The notes beneath the pieces are model-generated. The model saw only the letters and a list, made by a program, of their open reading frames with translations. It ran no database searches and was not told the origin of the DNA. The position numbers and the translations under genes were made by a program. A DNA stretch of 13,424 bases from an uncultured Planctomycetaceae bacterium (GTDB taxonomy: Bacteria > Planctomycetota > Planctomycetia > Planctomycetales > Planctomycetaceae), in NCBI GenBank assembly GCA_903823545.1, contig CAIJTL010000144.1:1-13424 (forward strand), given 5' to 3'. Positions 1-7,821 of this stretch are shown piece by piece. Within the stretch, counting starts at the first letter, position 1; every line of letters begins with the position of its first letter.

Positions 1-3000
1 ACCGTGCGGAGCAGATTGAGCTGATCCATATATCGCTCTTCCGACCCGTAGACCTCGGCCAGATTGAAGAGCGCTTGATTCGCCAGTTCCACATTCGGAA
101 CTCGATCGAGCACGTTGCGGAAGATCAAACGCGCTTCGTCCTGATCGCCACGTCTATGTGCGAGCACACCTCGCAAGAACTCCGCTCGCACGACGACTTC
201 GGCTTCGCGACTCGTCGCCAATTTGTCAAAGACAGACTCCGCTTGGTCGTAAACCTTCTGAGCCATGAATGTCTCGCCGATACCAAACTCGGCTTCGGTC
301 GAGAACGTCGTGTTCGGATAACGGTTGATAACGGTCGTGTATTCGGAGCGAGCGACGTCATAACGCTGCGCACTGAAGAACGTCTTTGCGAGCAACAATT
401 GCACTTGCGCCTTCGTTTGTGCGTCGTAACTTGTGCTCATGTCGTTCTTGATGAGCCAGCCACGCAACACATCTTCGACCTTGTCGAAGTTTTCGTTGCC
501 ACCCGCCGCCGTCAAGTTTTGACAGACGAAGAGAATCAAATCGACAGGGACTTCTTCGCGATGGTCGTCGAACAGTTTCTTGTTCGCCATGTACGACTCA
601 AGCGCAAGCCGTTCGTCACCAAGTCGCAGATACATGGCCGCTTGCAAAAGCGGAGCGATCGGCGACTTTTCATCGATCGTCAAGCCGACCGAACCGATGC
701 GTGTGTAACACTGGCTTACAAGGTTACGTGCGAGTGTCTTGCGCGGCTCATCGACTTGCGGAATGTTCGTCAGCAAACCGGTCAACAACGTCGCCGCGCT
801 GACGTAGTCTTTGCTGCCGACTTGTGTCTGTGCAACCTGCATCAGCATGTCCCAGCGAGTCGCGTCGGGATACAGCTTGCGAGCAGCATCGGCAATGATC
901 AGCAGTCGCTTCATTGGCGTCACTTGCGCTGCTTCAGCAGGAGTCAGACCTTCGAGATGGTAGATTTGTGCTTGCGACGAAGCCCAATCGAAGTTCACGT
1001 CGCGGACCAACGCATAGATCCGCTGCTTCTGCGACAGTGGCAATTCCTTCATCTTGTCCGGCTGAGTTCGCACGCCATTGAGCAGGTAGAACCACTGATA
1101 TGCGTCCCAGTTGGCGGCGAGGAATGTCTTCTCTTGTTGCTTGGTCAGCGCATCGCGAACGACTCGCTCGACGCTGTCGATGTCACCTTTTTCGAGATAG
1201 GCAATCGCGGCCCATTGTGCGTATTGGGTGTTGTAGGGCGTGTTGGTTTGCAACATCTCATTTGCAAACGCGATCCGTTCATCAGGAGTTTTCAGTGGCG
1301 TAAAAAGCCGCGACGCACATTGTGACGATTCGGACGATTGCCGATCGTGCGTCCGACCGAACTGCCAATATGCGGTCGCTTCCACGAGGAGTTGATGTCG
1401 CGTCAGCGCGTCTCCGATACCCGATGCGCCCGCACTTTCCTTACCGAATTTTGCTTGTGCTTTCTGAACATATTCAAGCGCTCGTTTCGCCAGCGATTGA
1501 TCCTTGTGCTGATCGGCGATGACGAACAGACGCCGCCAATGATCCGCGTTATTCAGCAACGGTTCCTGAGCGACAAACAGATCGAAGATCTGTTTGCTAA
1601 TTTCAATCGGTCCATAATCGCTGACAGATCCCAACGCCTCGTCGAGGTAGTACCGGTTCTTGGGGAATCGTTGCACGAGTTGCAAGTAAGTGCGTGCAGA
1701 CTCTTCACGCTGCTTGACCTGGGGCGGGATGTGGCGGAAGTAATAAGCATCCTCGGCCATCAATTGCTCCCACATCGGTTCCGGCAATGCGGCGAGATGA
1801 TTCTGTCGCAAGGTGGCTCGAATCTGAGCATCTGGGCCGTGATAAATGTTGTGAGTCCACTTCAGCCAAGCGGCGACGATCGGCTCGTCGTTCTGTTTCT
1901 TAAGTTCTGCTTGCGCATATGCGACGCGGCCCTGCAGGTCTTTGTTGGGCTTTGCTTGGTCGATGTAAGACTGCAAATACTGAATCATGCTGGCCATGTG
2001 CAGGTTCTTCCGCCGAGCAGCCAGGTAACGCTGTACATCCTGCTGAAACTCGGCGTCGTTCGTCGCTTGGAATAACAGGTGCGAAAGAATGTTCCACGTG
2101 TGCCCGTCGTTGCCCGGCACTTGGTCCAGGTACTCGCGGCACATTGCCTTGGCCTTGGCGTCGTCCTTCAAACGGTCGCGATAGATTTCCAGCGCGAGGC
2201 TATGTCGCAAGTAGTACGCGTTGTATTTCGGATTCTTAGCCAGAGCGTCTTTAAGCACCGCTTCCGCCTGCGTCCATTGCGCCGGTTCCGCGCCACTGTT
2301 CTGTACGAAGACCGACGCGATGCTGCTCATGTACGGGTTAAACGCCAACAACGGCTTGATCATCTCCAACCCGCGAACCTTGTCGCCGTCGCGAATCAAC
2401 GCGGTCGCGAGTAAAGATCTTTTCTCAAATCGCTCCTCACGATCCGGATACTTCGCGTCGAACTCGTTGACGAGCGGTTCAAATTCGACCGCTTTCGCTT
2501 GCGAGTAGTACATCGAGAGGATGAGCTGATTCAAAGCGGACCAGTCATCGCGGATCGCTCGCACCTGCCGATAATGATTCGCCGCGTTCGCATATTGGCC
2601 AAGGTTGATGAAGTTCTCTCCCTGCATTCGTTGCAGTTCGCGAATCTCTTCCGGGGAGTACGGCAAGCCCTTGGCCAGCATTTTGGCTCCGAGCGTATTC
2701 GCCTTGGCCCACTGCCCGTACTGCCGCCACCGATAATGTGCATTGGCCGCCAGCAGCTTCGTGAACTCACCGGCGGGCAGCTTGTCGAGCATGTCCTCGG
2801 CGAGCACGTTGCCGTCAAAGATTTCCTGCACCGATCCTTGATTGAACCGTGTGACCGCCGCCTCACCGAACTTCCGCCCGTTGACGTTCGGCTGTCGATT
2901 CCACATCGCGCGATAAGTCTCTGCCGCCTTCTGCCGCTCACCCAACTTATCGAGAGCCTTCGCCAGCCGCTCTTCCAACTCCGGGTTCTGCGGAGCCTGC

Positions 3001-3398
3001 GGGTACTTTTGAATGAACTGCCGAATCGAAACCGTCAGTTCCTTATGCCGAGACATCGCCTCCAGACCGTCAATCAACTTCAACATCACCGGTTGAGTTC
3101 GTGGATCGCTCGGATGGGAAGCTGAAAACCGCTGCCCCGCCCGAATCAACCCAAACGCTCGCCCATGCAAGTGATAAAGGTCGGTAAGCTTCACCAACAA
3201 CTCACCCGCTTCCGGCGATGAGTCCTTAAATTTATTCAAATCCGCTTCCAGTTTCGCCGCTTCCTGTGAGACGGCGTCGAGCTGTTTGGAATCTTCCACC
3301 TTCGCCGGACTTGGTGCATTGGCCTGTTGAGCAAATGCCAATTGCCCCGACGCAATTGCGAACACGATTCCAAATGCCAAGGAATTCAATCGTGACAT
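1..3398 (-). CDS. Large secreted TPR-repeat protein, C-terminus beyond the window
   Basis: The frame is open from an ATG at 3398 to the left edge, giving at least 1132 residues with no stop, so the gene is partial. The start has AGGA eight bases upstream (3407-3410). Residues 1-23 form a Sec signal peptide: a basic start, a hydrophobic core and a likely cut after LAFA. The rest is almost wholly alpha-helical, with repeated A-x-x-x-Y/F and Y-P/F-P patterns typical of tetratricopeptide repeats. The clearest are near residues 120-170 and 990-1132, where the spacing resembles BamD/YbgF-like TPRs (for example YTTVINRYPNTTF). No catalytic motif was seen. A scaffold or protein-binding role in the periplasm or envelope is inferred from the fold alone. 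It lies 114 bases downstream of another secreted TPR gene, with a terminator-like hairpin between them. I am sure of the gene and TPR class, not of its partner or pathway. Confidence 0.9.
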   Translation of the reverse strand, partial: MSRLNSLAFGIVFAIASGQLAFAQQANAPSPAKVEDSKQLDAVSQEAAKLEADLNKFKDSSPEAGELLVKLTDLYHLHGRAFGLIRAGQRFSASHPSDPRTQPVMLKLIDGLEAMSRHKELTVSIRQFIQKYPQAPQNPELEERLAKALDKLGERQKAAETYRAMWNRQPNVNGRKFGEAAVTRFNQGSVQEIFDGNVLAEDMLDKLPAGEFTKLLAANAHYRWRQYGQWAKANTLGAKMLAKGLPYSPEEIRELQRMQGENFINLGQYANAANHYRQVRAIRDDWSALNQLILSMYYSQAKAVEFEPLVNEFDAKYPDREERFEKRSLLATALIRDGDKVRGLEMIKPLLAFNPYMSSIASVFVQNSGAEPAQWTQAEAVLKDALAKNPKYNAYYLRHSLALEIYRDRLKDDAKAKAMCREYLDQVPGNDGHTWNILSHLLFQATNDAEFQQDVQRYLAARRKNLHMASMIQYLQSYIDQAKPNKDLQGRVAYAQAELKKQNDEPIVAAWLKWTHNIYHGPDAQIRATLRQNHLAALPEPMWEQLMAEDAYYFRHIPPQVKQREESARTYLQLVQRFPKNRYYLDEALGSVSDYGPIEISKQIFDLFVAQEPLLNNADHWRRLFVIADQHKDQSLAKRALEYVQKAQAKFGKESAGASGIGDALTRHQLLVEATAYWQFGRTHDRQSSESSQCASRLFTPLKTPDERIAFANEMLQTNTPYNTQYAQWAAIAYLEKGDIDSVERVVRDALTKQQEKTFLAANWDAYQWFYLLNGVRTQPDKMKELPLSQKQRIYALVRDVNFDWASSQAQIYHLEGLTPAEAAQVTPMKRLLIIADAARKLYPDATRWDMLMQVAQTQVGSKDYVSAATLLTGLLTNIPQVDEPRKTLARNLVSQCYTRIGSVGLTIDEKSPIAPLLQAAMYLRLGDERLALESYMANKKLFDDHREEVPVDLILFVCQNLTAAGGNENFDKVEDVLRGWLIKNDMSTSYDAQTKAQVQLLLAKTFFSAQRYDVARSEYTTVINRYPNTTFSTEAEFGIGETFMAQKVYDQAESVFDKLATSREAEVVVRAEFLRGVLAHRRGDQDEARLIFRNVLDRVPNVELANQALFNLAEVYGSEERYMDQLNLLRT

Positions 3399-3467
3399 TT
3401 CAGTCGTCCTATCAAGACAGAGTTTGCAAGTATTTACGAAGCTTGCCGAACCCTGAATGGTGATCAT

Positions 3468-3504
3468 GGAAAACGAAAGGTGGATCTCAACGACTCGATC
3501 CACC
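3468..3504 (-). terminator. Hairpin plus U-rich tract between the two TPR genes
   Basis: A perfect 8-bp inverted repeat, GGTGGATC/GATCCACC (3479-3486 and 3497-3504), encloses a 10-base loop. Read on the minus strand it begins nine bases after the stop of the 813-residue TPR gene and is followed by TTTCGTTTTCC. That is the form of an intrinsic terminator or attenuator. The stem is only moderately GC-rich and the U-run is interrupted, so partial termination is more likely than a complete stop. Confidence 0.55.
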
Positions 3505-3512
3505 GACCGAAA

Positions 3513-5954
3513 CTAATTTCCTTTTGGCGCCGCGGCGCGGTCCGCTTTATTCAACGCTTCAGAGATCTTCTTGGCATCGCCAGCAAGCGGACTTTCTGGG
3601 TAGTCACCAATGAGTTGATCGAAGCGTTTTCGAGCTTCTGCCTTTCGGTCCATGCGGTAAAGGCAGCGGCCGTAGTTGAACAGGATCACGTCGAGAAACT
3701 TCGCGTCCGGATGGTTCTCAAGCACGGTCTCGAAGATATCCACGGCACGCGCGTAATCCTTTTGGCGATAGTAGTAGTTCGCCATTTGAGCGACCGCTTC
3801 GCCAACTCGACCGCTTTCCGGAAAGTTGTCGAAGACCCTCTTGTATTCCTGAAACGCTCTGTCGAAGAGCTGAGCTTTCGCGGCATCGTTGGTTTGCTGA
3901 TCGGCCATCTTGTCATAGCACTGAGCGATACCGAATTGAGCTTCGCCTCGAAGCTGACTGGTCTGCATTTGGACCAATCGTTGATAAACACCGATTGCGC
4001 GATTGAAGTTGTTTTGTTTCAGGGCAACATCAGCCAACTGCAGAAGCGCATCGTCGACGAAACCGCTGTTGGGGAAGTCCCGTTGCAAGCGCTCGGCCAT
4101 TGCGGCGGCGAGTTCGAGCTTGTCCATTTGGTAGTAAATCTGCCACAGCTCAACGTAGGTCTCTTCGAGCAACTTGCCGCCGAGCTTCTGTGCTTCGGCC
4201 ATGATCTCTTCGCAGAGATCGAGTGCCTGCTCGTACTTCGCGTCGGCATTCTTTTTCAGGCCGAATTCTTTGTAACGATTGCCGATATTGGTCAGAGCGT
4301 GGGCTGTTTTGAGCTGGGTCTGCACTCGCAGTTCACGGTCAGAAATCATCGCCTTTGTGACACGCACACCACCGAGATTTCCTTCAATACACTTTGCGTC
4401 GAAGGACGCGTTGCGAGCTTCAAGCCCTGTATTCTTTTGGTCGAGGTAGCTGATGCGGACAACGTCCCCAGGTAACGCTTGAAGCGTGTCGTCGGTTGAA
4501 ACGACTTCATCTGCTTTCACGAGCGGCAAGGTGACTCGAAACACACCAGAGTGAATGGAGTTGTCTTCGACAACCGGCTTCGGCGAACTGTTTGGTGCCG
4601 GAGCGGTTGCGGCCTTGGGGTCTGATTTCGCATCGGACTTTGTCGGCGGAGCACCAGCGGTCGTATTGATCGTTGAGTCTTTCGATGTCGCGGCGGTCGG
4701 CTTCTTCTCCTCAGAACCTTCGTCATCCACTGACTTTTTACCGAGCGAAGTATCGACCTTCACTTCCGTCAGTGTGACCGCGACTTTGTCGACCTTCTTG
4801 AATCGTTCGATTTTCGGTTCGCCGTCATCATCGGTCACGACCGTTTTGCCATCTTTCTTTGCGGCGATGATTTCGTTTTCAATTTCTTCGTCGGTCTTTG
4901 GACGTACAACTTCAACCACGGCCTGTATCGTATCTGCGGCATCAGTCAGATCGCGGTCGGCATCGATAATCTGTACGTTGACGGTCTTCCCGAGAACCAC
5001 ACCACGTAGCGTTTCCTTGAATGCTCCGTCGTTGATCGAAAGCAATCCGTTACCGACGACCGTTACCTTGTGAAGTAGTTTGCGATTGAATTGCTTGTCG
5101 GCGGTCTGTTCGTCGATATAGGACACTTCGACGTTGTCATCCCCCTTCAACTCCAGCGTTCCATTGCCAAGCTGTGGCTTGCCGAGCTTGGTTAAAATGC
5201 TGCCGAGAGCGATGCGAACATTACGTCCAACGGAAAAGCACTCAACGACCTCTTTGTCGCCGCTAGTTCCGATACATTCCACCTTGATGGACTGGCCAGG
5301 CTCTATCGCCGCGAGGTCAGCATCTTCAATCTTCACGAAGAGACGCTTGCCAGCTTCGAGCTTTTCGACCTTTCCTTCTTCGCTGGAAAGAGTCGTCCCG
5401 ACTTTCTCAAGAGCTTGAATCGCTCGACTGTAATGACCGAGTTGAAAGTGTCCCAACCCGATGTAGTAGTAGGCCTCGTTGACCTGCTTACTAACGGGAA
5501 ATTTCTCAATCACATCACGCATGACTTGGAAACACTTGCCAAAATTTCGTGCTTCATAGAAGCAAATTCCGGCTTTCAACGTTGCTTCGGCACGTTGCTC
5601 TTCGTTGCGATTTTCCTCGACCGAAACTTGCTCGAACTGAGCACGCGCCTTGTCGTATTGGCGGTCGCGTTGAAGATAGAAGTTCCCCAACTTCATATAG
5701 GCTTCGTACCGAATTTTGCTGCGCGGGTATCGCTCAATGACCGATTGCCAGATCTCAACAGCTTTGGAAACCTCGTCCGCTTCGTATCGCGCGTCACCCG
5801 CCTCCAGCAACTTCTTCGCCGCCCGATCCTCAACGATCGATCCCTTGGAGACACCAGTCTCGTCCTTCTTCGCAGGCTCTTGGCTAACAGCCGAACTTAG
5901 CATTAGCAGGCCGGCAAAAATGCAGGATGCACTCAGGCAAAACAAACGCTTCAC
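3513..5954 (-). CDS. Secreted protein with N- and C-terminal TPR blocks flanking beta-rich modules
   Basis: The product has 813 residues from a GTG start. GGAG lies nine bases upstream (5964-5967), and an in-frame stop further upstream leaves no better start. Residues 1-25 are a signal peptide. TPR/YbgF-like helices span about 45-190 and 550-800 (for example AVEIWQSVIERYPRSKIRYE and FQEYKRVFDNFPESGRVGEA). The section between is not TPR. It holds two beta-rich modules, about 203-285 and 315-507, each with a D-A-D-x-x-L segment and ending in GD-x-V-x-[IV]-SY-[IL]-D. The second is broken by a Ser/Thr/Ala/Lys/Pro-rich linker at about 405-465. This fits a periplasmic adaptor or scaffold; no enzyme motif is visible. 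The next gene downstream is another secreted TPR protein. Gene and fold classes are secure; the biological role is unknown. Confidence 0.9.
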   Translation of the reverse strand: MKRLFCLSASCIFAGLLMLSSAVSQEPAKKDETGVSKGSIVEDRAAKKLLEAGDARYEADEVSKAVEIWQSVIERYPRSKIRYEAYMKLGNFYLQRDRQYDKARAQFEQVSVEENRNEEQRAEATLKAGICFYEARNFGKCFQVMRDVIEKFPVSKQVNEAYYYIGLGHFQLGHYSRAIQALEKVGTTLSSEEGKVEKLEAGKRLFVKIEDADLAAIEPGQSIKVECIGTSGDKEVVECFSVGRNVRIALGSILTKLGKPQLGNGTLELKGDDNVEVSYIDEQTADKQFNRKLLHKVTVVGNGLLSINDGAFKETLRGVVLGKTVNVQIIDADRDLTDAADTIQAVVEVVRPKTDEEIENEIIAAKKDGKTVVTDDDGEPKIERFKKVDKVAVTLTEVKVDTSLGKKSVDDEGSEEKKPTAATSKDSTINTTAGAPPTKSDAKSDPKAATAPAPNSSPKPVVEDNSIHSGVFRVTLPLVKADEVVSTDDTLQALPGDVVRISYLDQKNTGLEARNASFDAKCIEGNLGGVRVTKAMISDRELRVQTQLKTAHALTNIGNRYKEFGLKKNADAKYEQALDLCEEIMAEAQKLGGKLLEETYVELWQIYYQMDKLELAAAMAERLQRDFPNSGFVDDALLQLADVALKQNNFNRAIGVYQRLVQMQTSQLRGEAQFGIAQCYDKMADQQTNDAAKAQLFDRAFQEYKRVFDNFPESGRVGEAVAQMANYYYRQKDYARAVDIFETVLENHPDAKFLDVILFNYGRCLYRMDRKAEARKRFDQLIGDYPESPLAGDAKKISEALNKADRAAAPKGN

Positions 5955-6004
5955 GGCAAAGGTCTCCGAATGTTGTTCGACCGCACTTCCTTGTGCCGCT
6001 CAAA

Positions 6005-6013
6005 CTCCTCCTT
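6005..6013 (-). promoter_or_regulatory. Orphan Shine-Dalgarno sequence in the TPR gene leader
   Basis: The minus strand reads AAGGAGGAG here, a stronger match to the anti-Shine-Dalgarno end of 16S rRNA than the site used by the TPR gene itself. No ATG or GTG follows at normal spacing. A TTG at 6003-6001 is the only close candidate, and it would open a 39-codon frame ending at 5884, inside the start of the TPR gene. It could be a leader peptide site, a ribosome standby site or chance. Confidence 0.35.
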
Positions 6014-6124
6014 GCGGTATTTCTATTTCAAGCCAACGTCAACGAACTTCTTCCGAATAGCAAATCGATTCATCAAGTCACGGTGAAGATAAATGGCGAT
6101 GAAACTTAATCGGCTTTCAGAACA

Positions 6125-6152
6125 TTTCTACGAAGTGACAACTCAACGTCAA
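6125..6152 (-). promoter_or_regulatory. Candidate sigma-70-like promoter for the TPR genes
   Basis: On the minus strand TTGACG (6152-6147) is followed after 16 bases by TAGAAA (6130-6125), matching the -35 consensus at 5 of 6 positions and the -10 consensus at 4 of 6. It points towards the 813-residue TPR gene and would give a leader of roughly 165 bases. The box TTGACGTTG recurs at 6034-6042, but without a well-spaced -10 there. Confidence 0.35.
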
Positions 6153-6396
6153 CACACTTAAGGTGCATCGCATAAATCTCACGACGCACAAATCTTGGCG
6201 GCGAGGTCGTATCAGCTATTTCAAATGGCGTCGCTCTATTACCTCGTATGCCAAACAATGACTTCCCATCATGAGCCACTCGGCAACAACACAAAGCAGT
6301 GACCAACATACGATGCAGACGCCTACATCGAAACTCACAAATAGTCGCCACTGGAAGCGATTTGAATTTCGCACGCAACCGTTAGCTCGATTGCAC

Positions 6397-6431
6397 AAAA
6401 TGCCGCGAGGCAGGCTAGCACCTGCCTCGCG
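6397..6431 (-). terminator. Intrinsic terminator after the DUF1501 gene
   Basis: A perfect 11-bp, GC-rich inverted repeat, CGCGAGGCAGG/CCTGCCTCGCG (6404-6414 and 6421-6431), has a 6-base loop. On the minus strand it lies about 30 bases after the DUF1501 stop and is followed by GCATTTTGTG, a short U-run. The stem is strong. The U-run is short and offset by three bases, so Rho-independent action is likely but not certain. Confidence 0.7.
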
Positions 6432-6461
6432 TGAATCTAATTGTGATCATATTCGCTCAAT

Positions 6462-7715
6462 CTAAGCGAAGAGTTCCTTGATCGGAGTGCCGTCTTCGAC
6501 GAGTTTGAATGGTCGTTGAAGTGGAGTCATGACTTTCTTGTCTGGATCAATGCCGAGAGCATGACAGAAGGTCGCGTGAAGATTCGAAACTTTCACAGGA
6601 TTGTCCTTCGGCTCGTAGCCGTCTTCATCGGATGTCCCAATGACCGTGCCACCCTTGATGCCGCCACCCGCCATGAAGCAGGTGAAGACGTTGGCCCAGT
6701 GATCGCGACCAGCATCTTTGTTGATTTTTGGAGTGCGACCAAATTCGCTAAGCATGACGATCAGGGTCTTCTTCAACATGCCCGACTCGGCGAGGTCTGT
6801 GATCAACGACGAGATTGCTGGGTCCATGATTTCGCCATGAGCTTCCATCGCCGGGAAGTTATTCATATGCGTGTCGAAGCCGCCGCGATTCACCTGCACG
6901 AATCGGACTCCGGTTTCAACAAGCTGCTTTGCGGTCAGACATCCACGACCGAACGGCGTGTCGCCGTATCGATTGAGTTGTGAAGTCGGAACCTTGTCGA
7001 GTTCAAACGCGGCGAGCGCTGGGCTGCGCATCAGCGTGAGGGCCTCGTCAATCGAAGTCTGTGTGGACTTCAATTCCTTGTTACTGCTCTTCTCAGCGAA
7101 GCGACCGTTGAACTTTTCTAGCACTTCGAGGCGTTGATTGCCGCGTGCCGAAGCGATCCCTTCCGGGAACGACAGGTACGGGTCCTTCTCGCCAGGAGCA
7201 CCGATGAAGTACGCCTCGCATTTCTGACCAAGATAGGCGGCCTTCGGAGCGCGGCCACTGATCGTGACGTAAGCGGGCAGATCACCGAGTTGCTTCTTCT
7301 CGTGAGTCACGATCGAGCCAAAACCTGGGTGCAACAGGTTAGCGGTTTGCTGGTAGCTCGTTTGCAATTGGTAGGTTCCGCGACCGTGATCGCCGTTGGT
7401 GCCAGCGATTGAGCGGACCAACGCGCAGTGATGCATCACCTTGGCGGTTTCCGGGAAGATTTGCGAAATCTTGACCCCTTCGACAGACGTGTCAATCGCG
7501 TCAAACTCGCCACCTGTGGGACGGCCCGGCTTCGGATCCCAGGTGTCGATGTGCGACATACCGCCGCCATTCCAGAAGAAAATGACGTGTTCGGCCGTCG
7601 GAGCGTGGTCCGTTCCACCAAACGCAATCAAATCGCGCATTGAGAATCCGAGGATCGAAGCCATCGACGCCTGCAATACAGCTCGGCGATTCAGTTGGTA
7701 ATCCAAGCAGCCCAT
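6462..7715 (-). CDS. DUF1501 family protein, predicted exported
   Basis: The product has 417 residues from an ATG with AGGA seven bases upstream (7723-7726). The N-terminus has NRRAVLQASMASILGFS at residues 9-25, a twin-arginine (RRxxLQ) type signal common in this family. Hallmarks of DUF1501 (Pfam PF07394) are clear: HVIFFWNGGGMSHIDTWDPK at 43-62, NGDHGRGTYQ at 107-116, GGFDTHMNN at 278-286, SEFGRTPKIN at 323-332 and GRDHW at 336-340. The His/Asp-rich motifs are consistent with the alkaline-phosphatase/sulfatase-like fold attributed to the family, but its reaction is not established. Length is in the usual range and no break is seen. The gene follows the PSCyt2/PSD1 gene by 100 bases on the same strand, the classic planctomycete pairing, and a strong terminator follows it. 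Family assignment is near certain; function is unknown. Confidence 0.96.
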   Translation of the reverse strand: MGCLDYQLNRRAVLQASMASILGFSMRDLIAFGGTDHAPTAEHVIFFWNGGGMSHIDTWDPKPGRPTGGEFDAIDTSVEGVKISQIFPETAKVMHHCALVRSIAGTNGDHGRGTYQLQTSYQQTANLLHPGFGSIVTHEKKQLGDLPAYVTISGRAPKAAYLGQKCEAYFIGAPGEKDPYLSFPEGIASARGNQRLEVLEKFNGRFAEKSSNKELKSTQTSIDEALTLMRSPALAAFELDKVPTSQLNRYGDTPFGRGCLTAKQLVETGVRFVQVNRGGFDTHMNNFPAMEAHGEIMDPAISSLITDLAESGMLKKTLIVMLSEFGRTPKINKDAGRDHWANVFTCFMAGGGIKGGTVIGTSDEDGYEPKDNPVKVSNLHATFCHALGIDPDKKVMTPLQRPFKLVEDGTPIKELFA

Positions 7716-7801
7716 GTCGAGTTCCTTTCTGAAACAAGTTTGTCAGGCAGACAAGCCAGACATCAGTGAATAAGTGAATCTAATCGCGATCAACCAAACG
7801 G

Positions 7802-7821
7802 CCGTAGCACGTTTGCTACGG
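7802..7821 (-). other. Hairpin spanning the stop codon of the PSCyt2/PSD1 gene
   Basis: The perfect 8-bp inverted repeat CCGTAGCA/TGCTACGG (7802-7809 and 7814-7821) has a 4-base loop. The TAG stop (7816-7818) lies inside the stem. No U-run follows beyond TTT, so it is a poor terminator. An mRNA-stabilising or processing structure between two co-transcribed genes is more plausible. Confidence 0.5.

Larger units (their letters stand above)
5955..6461. other. 507-base gap without a convincing gene
   Basis: This stretch lies between the GTG start of the 813-residue TPR gene and the stop of the DUF1501 gene, both on the minus strand. It appears richer in A and T than the flanking genes. It contains the DUF1501 terminator, a candidate promoter and an orphan Shine-Dalgarno sequence. 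The only open frames are short, use weak TTG starts or lack a ribosome binding site, and have unnatural composition. The section from about 6160 to 6390 shows nothing I can interpret. Confidence 0.6.

Noticed and set aside
75..1325. 416-codon open frame on the plus strand
   Set aside because: It lies entirely antisense to the large TPR gene, whose frame is continuous with a signal peptide and repeats. Its translation has no recognisable motif, an odd Arg/Leu/Val-rich composition and no ribosome binding site that I could see.
1338..3125. Further long plus-strand frames of 245 and 208 codons
   Set aside because: Both are antisense shadows of the same TPR gene, with no domain or start signal. 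They reflect its codon bias.
3480..4475. 331-codon plus-strand frame
   Set aside because: It is antisense to the C-terminal TPR block of the 813-residue protein, and its sequence is a frame shadow without motifs.
6106..6378. 90-codon minus-strand frame in the 507-base gap
   Set aside because: It begins with TTG without a ribosome binding site, has Cys/Arg-rich composition unlike the neighbours and overlaps the candidate promoter of the TPR genes. A real small gene cannot be fully excluded but is not supported.
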